A stretch of 6,682 nt of DNA from Thermomicrobiales bacterium (GTDB lineage Bacteria > Chloroflexota > Chloroflexia > Thermomicrobiales > UBA6265): NCBI GenBank assembly GCA_041390825.1, contig JAWKPF010000065.1, forward strand, positions 1-6,682. The letters run 5' to 3'. Both the position numbers and the translations under genes were made by a program. The notes beneath the pieces are model-generated. The model was not told where the DNA came from, did not search any database, and worked only from the letters and a program-made list of their open reading frames with translations. Shown piece after piece: positions 1-6,682 of the stretch (positions are counted from its first letter, which is position 1; each line of letters starts with the position of its first letter).

Positions 1-52
1 GGTGGTCACGCGGTGGGCGCTCCTGGCGAGCGGGGATGGTAAATCTGAGTGA

Positions 53-78
53 ATTCCTCGGAATACGAACTTTCGTTC
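53..78. promoter_or_regulatory. Abutting palindromes, one with a LexA-box-like core
   Basis: Two short inverted repeats lie back to back. The first, 53-64, is attcc-tc-ggaat. The second, 65-76, is acgaa-ct-ttcgt. The second overlaps another symmetry at 67-78, GAAC-tttc-GTTC, which is a perfect match to the GAAC-N4-GTTC core of the LexA (SOS) box of Bacillus and Actinobacteria. The flanks are poorer: C precedes the left half, but T rather than the expected C or G follows the right half. The stretch sits in the AT-rich upstream region, about 90 bp before the proposed promoter. It could be an operator for this operon or for a divergent gene beyond the left edge. A regulatory role is inference. 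Confidence 0.25.
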
Positions 79-95
79 TAGTTACGATTCTATCA

Positions 96-108
96 GACCG
101 GGTCGGTC
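96..108. repeat. Short inverted repeat gaccg-ggt-cggtc
   Basis: A perfect 5-bp inverted repeat with a 3-nt centre lies between the palindromes at 53-78 and the proposed promoter at 157-185. The position would suit an operator, but 5-bp arms are easily found by chance in GC-rich DNA and no regulator family is recognised from it. Confidence 0.15.
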
Positions 109-156
109 GAGACGACGACGTAGCAATGCGCGGTCGCTTATGTCACTTGTTTGCCC

Positions 157-185
157 TTGCACGTCGCATAGCAGAGGAGTAGGAT
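157..185 (+). promoter_or_regulatory. Candidate sigma70-type promoter of the ABC transporter operon
   Basis: TTGCAC (157-162) and TAGGAT (180-185) are separated by exactly 17 nt. The -35 box keeps the TTG of TTGACA. The -10 box matches TATAAT at four of six positions, including the conserved TA at the start and AT at the end. Transcription would begin near 192, giving a leader of roughly 57 nt before the ATG at 249. It is the best-spaced pair seen in 1-248, but both boxes are imperfect, so this is a prediction. Confidence 0.3.
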
Positions 186-236
186 GGAATGAACCAAGGT
201 CACAGTTGAATCGCCGCATCCGCCATTTTCTCGATG

Positions 237-243
237 AGGAGGA
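237..243 (+). promoter_or_regulatory. Strong ribosome binding site of the binding-protein gene
   Basis: AGGAGGA lies 5 nt before the ATG at 249. This decides the start: the in-frame ATG at 234 would lie upstream of this site and has no comparable Shine-Dalgarno. The near-consensus match suits a binding protein that must outnumber its permease. Confidence 0.75.
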
Positions 244-248
244 ACGAC

Positions 249-2099
249 ATGTCGGCCCAGAACACCGAGACTGAGGACCGTGTTCTCTTCGATGCGCTCG
301 CCGGGAGAGTGTCCCGTCGAGACCTGTTGAAAGGCGCCGCAGCCGCTGGCATTGGCGCCTCGCTCGCAGCCACACTCGCCGATGAGGTGGTGGCTACCGC
401 AAATATCACCCCCGCGCTGCAAACTGATGTCCCGCGTGAGCGCACGCTGATCGTGGTGCAGGGCGGCGGTGGCGACGGCCAGAATCCGAACTTCGACAAC
501 TTCAATCTCTGGGTGACTGCTTCGCAATGGGGCTGGCATTCGGGGCCGCTGCAGACGATGAACGAGCCGCTGATCATGTTCAACGTGCTCACTGGCGAGT
601 ATGAGAACTGGCTGGCCGAGGATTGGTCCTACAACGACGATTTCACCGAGATCACCATGACCCTCCGCGAGGGAATCGAATGGAGCGACGGCACCCCATT
701 CACTGCGGATGACGTGGTCTTCACCTTCAATTCGGTGCGAGACAAGCAGTCGGAGGCGACGAATGCCGCCGAGATCGTGTTCCTCAAAGAGGCCGTAGCG
801 GACGATCCGCGTACGGTCCGGTTCGTGCTCACCGAAGCGAATCCGCGCTGGTGGGCAACCACGCTGACAAGCAATCACGGCGTGGTCGAGCAGATGCTGC
901 CGAAGCATATCTGGGAGGGTCAGGATCTGCTGACGTTCACGAACTACGATCCGGAGAAGGGGTGGCCGGTCGGAACCGGACCGTACACGCTCGTTTCGAC
1001 GAGTTCCCAGCAGAAGATCTTCGATCTTCGTCAGGATTGGTGGGGCGCCAAGACCGGTTGGAAGGCGCTTCCCAAAGTGGAGCGTGTGATCTATCTCCCC
1101 GCCAGTGACGACACGCTTTCGGCGCAGCAGCTCATCACGAACGAAGTCGACATGGGCAAGATCCTGTCGGTTCCGACCCTGCAGACCGTGATTGCCCAGA
1201 ACCCTGAAGTGATTACCTTCAGCGAGACCAATCCACCGTATGGTTATCTCGACTGGTGCCCGATCGACCTGAATTTCAACTGCTCGGCAGCACCGTGGGA
1301 CAACGCGCAACTTCGCTGGGCCATTAGCAATGCCCTCGACCGCACCGCGCTGGTGGCGCTGGCCGAAGGCGGAGCCGGTGTGGTGGCGTTGCATCAGTTC
1401 ACCCCATATGAATGGTTCACACCGTTCGAGGAGACGCTGCAGCCGATCTTCGCGCAGTACGGTCTGGACACCGCGCCACATCCGGAGAAGGTCGAAGAGC
1501 TCATGACCGGGCTTGGCTATACCAAGAACGGCGACGGTATGTGGGAGCTCGATGGCCAAACGCTGGAAATGGCGATCTACGTGCCAGACTGGCTGCGGGC
1601 CTACGGTCCGCCGCTCACCCAGCAACTGCGCGACGCCGGGTTCGATGCATCGTTCGACACCTCGCCAGGGCTCAATACCCCCACGCAAACGGGCGAGCAG
1701 TTGCTGTCGTTCGGCTGCAAGGGACCAGCCGGTGTGAAGGGCATGGACCCCTACTTCATGCTTTCGATCTATATGTCCGAGTACTTCCGCCCGACCGGCG
1801 AACCCGCCCCGATCTGGTGGGCGACCTCGCGCTGGCAAAACGAGGAGTACGATGCGGTTGTGCGCCAGATGAACACGCTGGACGCCGACGCGCCGGAAAC
1901 TATGGAACTCTTCAAGCAGGCAATGGAGATCTGGGTGCGCGAGCTGCCGGATGTCTATGTGGCCCAGCTCATCATTCGCTACCCGATGAGCAATCACTAC
2001 TGGACTGGCTGGCCAACCGAGGCAGATCCTTACGGATTCCCGCATTCGTGGCAGCAGGAGTTCCTCAAGACCATTCTGCGGCTCGAGCCCACCTCGTAG
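249..2099 (+). CDS. Tat-exported extracellular solute-binding protein, family 5 (Dpp/Opp type)
   Basis: This 616-residue protein is the extracytoplasmic receptor of the ABC importer encoded downstream. The N-terminus carries a twin-arginine signal: S22-R23-R24-D-L-L-K28, a weakly hydrophobic Ala/Gly-rich stretch to about residue 44, and a possible cleavage after ATA at 49-51. No cysteine is present there, so it is not an ordinary lipoprotein. Family-5 landmarks seen are: WSDGTPFTADDVVF (about 145-158), PVGTGPY (240-246) and LRWAISNALDR (355-365). These correspond to the usual WSDGTPFTAEDV, PVGTGPY and vRqAi..AiDR motifs. Length is at the upper end for the family. The only cysteines are C337, C345 and C490; C337 and C345 are close enough to form a disulfide after export. 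The start at 249 rests on the Shine-Dalgarno at 237-243. Peptides are the default ligand, but oligosaccharides or nickel are possible; the sequence alone does not decide. Confidence 0.93.
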   Translation: MSAQNTETEDRVLFDALAGRVSRRDLLKGAAAAGIGASLAATLADEVVATANITPALQTDVPRERTLIVVQGGGGDGQNPNFDNFNLWVTASQWGWHSGPLQTMNEPLIMFNVLTGEYENWLAEDWSYNDDFTEITMTLREGIEWSDGTPFTADDVVFTFNSVRDKQSEATNAAEIVFLKEAVADDPRTVRFVLTEANPRWWATTLTSNHGVVEQMLPKHIWEGQDLLTFTNYDPEKGWPVGTGPYTLVSTSSQQKIFDLRQDWWGAKTGWKALPKVERVIYLPASDDTLSAQQLITNEVDMGKILSVPTLQTVIAQNPEVITFSETNPPYGYLDWCPIDLNFNCSAAPWDNAQLRWAISNALDRTALVALAEGGAGVVALHQFTPYEWFTPFEETLQPIFAQYGLDTAPHPEKVEELMTGLGYTKNGDGMWELDGQTLEMAIYVPDWLRAYGPPLTQQLRDAGFDASFDTSPGLNTPTQTGEQLLSFGCKGPAGVKGMDPYFMLSIYMSEYFRPTGEPAPIWWATSRWQNEEYDAVVRQMNTLDADAPETMELFKQAMEIWVRELPDVYVAQLIIRYPMSNHYWTGWPTEADPYGFPHSWQQEFLKTILRLEPTS

Positions 2100-2134
2100 G
2101 TTGGACCACGAGCCACACACGACATTGTTCGGCA

Positions 2135-2165
2135 GCGTGACCCAGGGAGACACCCTGGGTCACGC
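2135..2165 (+). promoter_or_regulatory. Perfect 13-bp hairpin between the binding-protein and permease genes
   Basis: The arms gcgtgacccaggg (2135-2147) and ccctgggtcacgc (2153-2165) are fully complementary around the 5-nt loop agaca. The hairpin starts 36 nt after the binding-protein stop and ends 115 nt before the permease ATG. No T-run follows, so it is not a standard intrinsic terminator. In other importer operons, such as malE-malF in Escherichia coli, intergenic hairpins protect the upstream binding-protein mRNA from 3' exonucleases, so the receptor is made in excess. The same role is inferred here; partial attenuation is the alternative. Confidence 0.65.
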
Positions 2166-2280
2166 GCCAACCGAGCGGGCGGGCGTCGTCCCGTGCGTTT
2201 GACACATCAATGGAACCGGTGCTTAGCGGAGCAGCCGGAAACCTGAGCGGGGACGTTCGACACGTGACAGCAGGGACATC

Positions 2281-3276
2281 ATGCCACTCAGGTATGTGAT
2301 TGGCCGGTTTGGCACCTTTCTGCTCATCATCTGGACCGCGGCAACGATCAACTTCATCGTGCCGCGGCTCTCGTCGGTCGATCCTGTGCGCGAACAGATG
2401 ATGCAAGCGGTTGCTGCCGGAGGGTCGAGCGCGCAGTCTATGGAGGACGTCATCGCCTCCTACGACAAGCGTTTCGGGCTTGATCAGCCGCTCTGGAAAC
2501 AATATCTGCGCTATCTCGGAGATATGGCGACGTTCGACTTTGGGCCGTCGATTGCGCGCTTTCCGGCCAGCGTCAACAGCATGATCTGGAACGCGCTCCC
2601 ATGGACGATCGTGCTCGTCACGGTATCGACACTGATCGCGTTTACGCTGGGGAACCTGTTCGGCGCGCTGCTGGCCTGGCCTCGATCGCCGAAATGGATT
2701 CACGTGCTGGCGCCGTTCTTGCTGACGCTTTCAGCGGTTCCCTTCTACCTGCTCGCGCTGGCGCTCATCTACCTGTTCGCGTTCCGATGGCGCATCTTTC
2801 CGCTGGGTGGCGGGTACGACATTGGCACCACGCCGGGTTGGAATTTCGACTTCTTCCAACAGGCGGTGCGGCACTCTATCCTGCCTGCCCTTGCGATCAT
2901 TTTCGCCAGCATGGGATTCTGGGCGCTCGGTATGCGCGCCATGATGGTCACCGTGCAGGGTGAGGATTACGTCACGCTGGCCGAGGCAAAGGGGATGAAG
3001 CCGCGGAGCATTTTCTACCACTATGCATTCCGCAACGCGCTGTTGCCGCAGGTCACAGCGCTGGCACTGGCGCTGGGTCAGGTCGTTTCCGGCGTGGTGC
3101 TCGTGGAAGTCGTCTTCGGCTATCCAGGAGTTGGCGGACTCCTGTTTCAATCGATCCGAACCTTCGACTACACCGTCATCTATGGACTGACTTTCCTGGT
3201 AATCGTGACGATTGGCATCGCGACACTCCTTCTCGACCTGCTCTTGCCGAAACTCGATCCTCGCATTACCTACTAG
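2281..3276 (+). CDS. dppB: ABC transporter permease, DppB/OppB type
   Basis: This 331-residue inner-membrane protein is one half of the channel that takes solute from the binding protein. The start MPLRYVIGRF leads directly into the first membrane segment (about 9-28), as is typical of DppB. An extracytoplasmic region follows (about 30-100), with DPV at 34-36 and a YLRYLGDMATFDFGPS stretch at 76-90 like the family's YL..L..GDlG.S. Further hydrophobic segments lie near 105-133, 140-168, 199-220, 255-280 and 298-322. The cytoplasmic EAA loop that docks on the ATPase is AEAKGMKPRSIFYHYAFRNALLP (234-256), given here in outline by A234-E235-A236, G238 and L255-P256. The end LDPRITY matches the family's LDPR ending. 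A weak AGGGA (2272-2276) lies 4 nt before the ATG. The 181-bp gap upstream is wide for an operon and holds a hairpin. The symbol reflects family, not proven substrate. Confidence 0.93.
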   Translation: MPLRYVIGRFGTFLLIIWTAATINFIVPRLSSVDPVREQMMQAVAAGGSSAQSMEDVIASYDKRFGLDQPLWKQYLRYLGDMATFDFGPSIARFPASVNSMIWNALPWTIVLVTVSTLIAFTLGNLFGALLAWPRSPKWIHVLAPFLLTLSAVPFYLLALALIYLFAFRWRIFPLGGGYDIGTTPGWNFDFFQQAVRHSILPALAIIFASMGFWALGMRAMMVTVQGEDYVTLAEAKGMKPRSIFYHYAFRNALLPQVTALALALGQVVSGVVLVEVVFGYPGVGGLLFQSIRTFDYTVIYGLTFLVIVTIGIATLLLDLLLPKLDPRITY

Positions 3277-3298
3277 CGTGATTGCACATGGTTTTTTC

Positions 3299-3371
3299 GG
3301 GTCCAGGGTCCAGCGTTCGGAGTCCAGAGCGGCTATGAGAGCCGAGCACTGGACCGTGGACTCTGGACTCC
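3299..3371. repeat. Palindromic array of GTCCA-type heptads between the two permease genes
   Basis: The left side holds ggtccag twice in tandem (3300-3306, 3307-3313) and a third related unit gagtccag (3320-3327). The right side holds the reverse complements: ctggacc (3349-3355), then ggactct and ggactcc (3358-3371). The arms ggagtccagag (3319-3329) and ctctggactcc (3361-3371) are perfectly complementary over 11 bp. Inside them lies a second small hairpin, cggct-atgag-agccg (3330-3344). The left ggtccag units can instead pair with ctggacc, so two folds compete. It fills most of the gap where DppB and DppC genes are usually tightly linked. It resembles a dispersed intergenic repeat of REP type or a heptanucleotide array, but membership of a genome-wide family cannot be shown here. 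Confidence 0.7.
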
Positions 3372-3390
3372 ACGCCGGCAGGAGTGCGGT

Positions 3391-4280
3391 TTGGCGAACG
3401 AGGCAACCAACACTACCCGGCGAGTAGGGCGCTGGATTCGCAGCATTCCGCGGTGGATTCGCATCTATCCGATGCTGTTCGCCGGGCTTGGCCTGTTGCT
3501 GGCGGTTGTGCTGCTGGGGCTGATCGGCCCGTTCTTTGTCGAGCGCGATGCCGTCAACGTTGGCTACGCGCTGCCCGATCAGCGGCCATCGCGGCAGTAT
3601 CTGCTCGGCACGGACACGGTGGGGCGGCAGATCTTTGCCATCATCGTCTACGGGACGCCGCTGACGCTGCGGGTTGGGATCATTGCCGGGCTCATCGGGC
3701 TCACGTTAGGAACGATCTTCGGGTTGATTTCCGGGTATTACGGTGGGGTGAGCGACAGTGTGCTGCGCGGCGCCGCCGACGCGTTCCTGACCGTGCCGGG
3801 CCTGCTCATTCTGGTGGTGATTGCCACAACGTTCCGCGGCGGGATCACAGTAACGACACAAGCGCTGGTGGTTTCGGCGCTCGCGTGGATGTACCCCACG
3901 CGCACGATCCGATCGCAAGTGCTGAGCATGCGTGAGCGGGGATATGTGCGCATCGCGCGTTACTCGGGAATGAATGGGTTCGAAATCATTGTGCGGGAGC
4001 TGATTCCGAATCTGCTGCCATATCTGGCGGCCAGCTTTGTGGGTGCGGTGTCGACCGCCATTCTGGCGTCGATCGGTCTGGAGGCACTTGGGTTGGGTCC
4101 ACAAAACTCGCCGACCCTGGGCATGACCATCTATTGGAGCCAGTACTACACGGCCATCCTGCGGAATCTGTGGTGGTGGTGGTTGCCGCCGATCATCGTC
4201 ATCGTCGTCATCTTTTCCGGGCTTTTTCTGACCGCGGCCGGTCTCGACCAGGTATCCAACCCACGTTTGAGAACCAAGGC

Positions 4281-4284
<4 letters not shown>
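3391..4284 (+). CDS. dppC: ABC transporter permease, DppC/OppC type, TTG start
   Basis: This 297-residue inner-membrane protein is the second channel subunit and partner of DppB. The TTG at 3391 is chosen because AGGAG (3380-3384) lies 6 nt upstream and no in-frame ATG precedes it; the next Met, residue 28, already lies at the edge of the first membrane segment. The N-terminus is Arg/Trp-rich and contains a near-duplicate, RWIRSIP then RWIRIYP (14-27). The first membrane segment is about 28-49. LLGTDTVGRQIFAIIVYGTP (71-90) matches the family's HxLGTDxxGRD..s...G signature. The EAA-like loop runs from Y185 to P210, with G193 and LLP at 208-210; its 'EAA' is degenerate (IARYSG). Four consecutive Trp occur at 261-264, and the end GLDQVSNPRLR fits the family's LDPRLR. 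The stop overlaps the next gene's start in ATGA. Substrate is unproven. Confidence 0.92.
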
Positions 4285-5290
<1,006 letters not shown>

Positions 5291-5294
<4 letters not shown>

Positions 5295-6334
5295 GCGCCT
5301 TACTGGAAGCAGTCGGAGTCACCAAAGCCTTCGGTGGCGGGGTCTTTCAACCGGCCGCCACGGTGGCGGTGGACAACCTGTCGCTCAAGATCGAGACCGA
5401 TCCGCCGGCCATTACCGCAGTGGTAGGGGAAAGCGGAAGCGGGAAGACCACGCTGGCCCGCCTGCTGTTGGGCGAGACTGCGCCAACGTCGGGAACGGTT
5501 TCCTACCTCGGCAAAGACCTGACCAAGCTCTCTCGTGCGGAGCGAAACGCGTTTCGCCGAGATGTGCAGGTCATCTTTCAGGACCCGTACGAGGTCTACA
5601 ACCCGTTCTATCCCGTCGATCATGTGCTGACCATGCCGGCACGGAAGTTCCATCTTGCCCAAACAAAGGCCGAAACGGATGAGGCCATCCACCAGGCGCT
5701 GCAAGCGGTCGGGCTACGTCCCGACGAGACGCTCGGCCGCTATCCGCATCAACTCAGCGGCGGGCAACGGCAACGGCTGATGGTGGCGCGGGCGCTGATG
5801 ATCCGCCCGCGCATCATCATTGCGGACGAACCGGTTTCGATGGTGGATGCGTCGCTGCGGGCCACGATCCTGGACAACCTGAAGTCGCTGGCCCGGGCGT
5901 ATGGCGTCAGCATCCTGTACATCACGCACGATCTGGTGACGGCCTATCAGATCAGCGACAACATCCTGGTGCTCTACCGGGGATCGATTGTCGAAGCGGG
6001 ACATGCGCCGCCCGTGGTGCAGCAGCCGCAGCATCCCTATACGCAATTGCTCATGCAGTCGATTCCGTTGCCAGATCCCGACCGGTCATGGCCCCGAGCA
6101 CAGGAAGCTTCGGAGATTGGCCAGCGCGCTTCGACTACCGCTGGCTGCAAGTTCGCGCCACGTTGCCCGATGGCGATGAACGTTTGCCTGGAGCGACACC
6201 CTCCCCTTTTTCAGACGGGAGTGGACCGCGCCACCGCGTGCTACCTCTATCAGGATGCGCCCGAACTTGCCGGTCCTTCGATCGACGCTGTTTTTCGCAC
6301 TGCTGAACCGAGTTCCGAGGGGGACACCGTCTAG
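5291..6334 (+). CDS. dppF: ABC transporter ATP-binding protein, DppF/OppF type, with C-terminal four-Cys site
   Basis: This 347-residue cytoplasmic ATPase should form the heterodimer with DppD. Walker A is GESGSGKTT (46-54), the Q-loop glutamine is Q97 in FQDPYEVYNPFYPV, the signature is LSGGQRQR (155-162), Walker B is IIIADEPVSMVD (175-186) and the switch histidine is H213 in THD. The Q-loop differs from the common QDPyaSLNP of enterobacterial DppF. EPVSMVD replaces the common EPTSALD but keeps the acidic residues. The C-terminal extension has C286, C292, C299 and C317 with the same spacing as in DppD. An acidic, low-complexity tail of about 25 residues follows. The ATG at 5291 overlaps the DppD stop (ATGA), implying coupled translation. 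It is the last gene of the operon; the next gene is convergent. Substrate specificity is not set by this subunit. Confidence 0.93.
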
Positions 6335-6384
6335 GGCTGGTCCGAGAACATTTGCCCGTCCGATGTGTGCCGATTTCGGCAGCC

Positions 6385-6420
6385 ACGGTGGGCTGCGGCT
6401 CCGGAGCGAGGTCCCACCGT
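6385..6420. terminator. Hairpin between convergent genes, possible bidirectional terminator
   Basis: Arms acggtggg (6385-6392) and cccaccgt (6413-6420) are perfectly complementary. The 20-nt loop contains a 10-bp perfect palindrome, gctccggagc (6398-6407). It begins 50 nt after the dppF stop and lies 85 nt beyond the stop of the convergent gene, so it is placed to end both transcripts. No T-run follows on either strand, so Rho-independent termination is uncertain. An mRNA 3'-end stabiliser or part of an intergenic repeat is equally possible. The rest of 6335-6505 shows only minor palindromes, such as gccga-tt-tcggc at 6369-6380, and no gene. Confidence 0.4.
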
Positions 6421-6505
6421 TGAAAGGCTGGGCTCTACCCCTCTGCAATTGCCCGGACTCCGTAGTATCCGAGCTCGCTTCGGGACGAACCCCGGATGAC
6501 TCGCC

Positions 6506-6682
<177 letters not shown>

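Noticed and set aside
1..52. Possible end of an upstream gene at the left edge.
   Set aside because: Short open stretches end in stops at 40-42 and 50-52 in two frames, but none shows a recognisable C-terminus and the sequence is too short to judge.
234..248. An in-frame ATG at 234 as start of the binding protein.
   Set aside because: It lies upstream of the strong AGGAGGA at 237-243, which is correctly spaced only for the ATG at 249.
138..2153. A 671-codon open frame on the - strand opposite the binding-protein gene.
   Set aside because: It is antisense to a clear family-5 binding protein, its translation is rich in Arg, His and Leu without domain-like motifs, and long antisense frames are common in GC-rich genes.
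2199..2228. A perfect -35 hexamer TTGACA (2199-2204) as an internal promoter for the permease and ATPase genes.
   Set aside because: At 16-18 nt spacing there is no acceptable -10 box (the region reads gcttagcg). A second promoter remains possible but is not supported.
3292..3297. A T6 tract after dppB as an intrinsic terminator.
   Set aside because: No stem precedes it on the + strand; the palindrome lies downstream, so the order is wrong for termination of dppB.
4134..4280. Upstream in-frame start for DppD, adding 49 residues.
   Set aside because: The extra segment overlaps dppC and is His/Arg-rich with no family match; the ATGA junction at 4281 gives a normal-length DppD.

Overview
The window holds one complete binding-protein-dependent ABC importer operon of the dipeptide/oligopeptide (Dpp/Opp, 'PepT') family on the + strand. 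It also holds the 3' end of an unrelated gene that enters from the right edge on the - strand. The organism is a high-GC bacterium. The Tat-exported solute-binding protein without a lipobox cysteine, the TTG start of one permease and the QGAMNSLNPV / QDPYEVYNPF forms of the ATPase Q-loops suggest Chloroflexota (Thermomicrobia-like). That is an impression from protein style, not a demonstrated assignment.

Layout. Positions 1-248 are non-coding as far as can be seen. They are locally AT-richer, carry short palindromes (53-64, 65-78 with a perfect GAAC-N4-GTTC core, 96-108), a plausible sigma70-type promoter (157-185) and a strong Shine-Dalgarno (237-243). Next come the solute-binding protein (249-2099), a 181-bp gap with a perfect 13-bp hairpin (2135-2165), permease DppB (2281-3276), a 114-bp gap with a palindromic array of GTCCA-type heptads (3299-3371), permease DppC with a TTG start (3391-4284), ATPase DppD (4281-5294) and ATPase DppF (5291-6334). 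DppC/DppD and DppD/DppF overlap by ATGA. The gap 6335-6505 holds an 8-bp hairpin with a palindromic loop (6385-6420). A convergent - strand gene ends at 6506; its last codons are ten GAC repeats that encode a poly-aspartate tail.

How it works together. The exported binding protein captures a solute outside the membrane and delivers it to the DppB/DppC channel. ATP hydrolysis by the DppD/DppF heterodimer drives import. Both ATPases end in the same C-x5-C-x6-C-x17-C pattern, which fits the [4Fe-4S] site known in this ATPase subfamily. The substrate cannot be read from sequence: peptides are the default for the family, but relatives import oligosaccharides or nickel.

The protein-coding content is ordinary. 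The less expected signals are in the gaps and at the right edge: the hairpin between binding protein and permease, the heptad palindrome inside the operon, the LexA-box-like palindrome at the left, and the poly-Asp-encoding microsatellite. No previously undescribed multi-gene system is visible.
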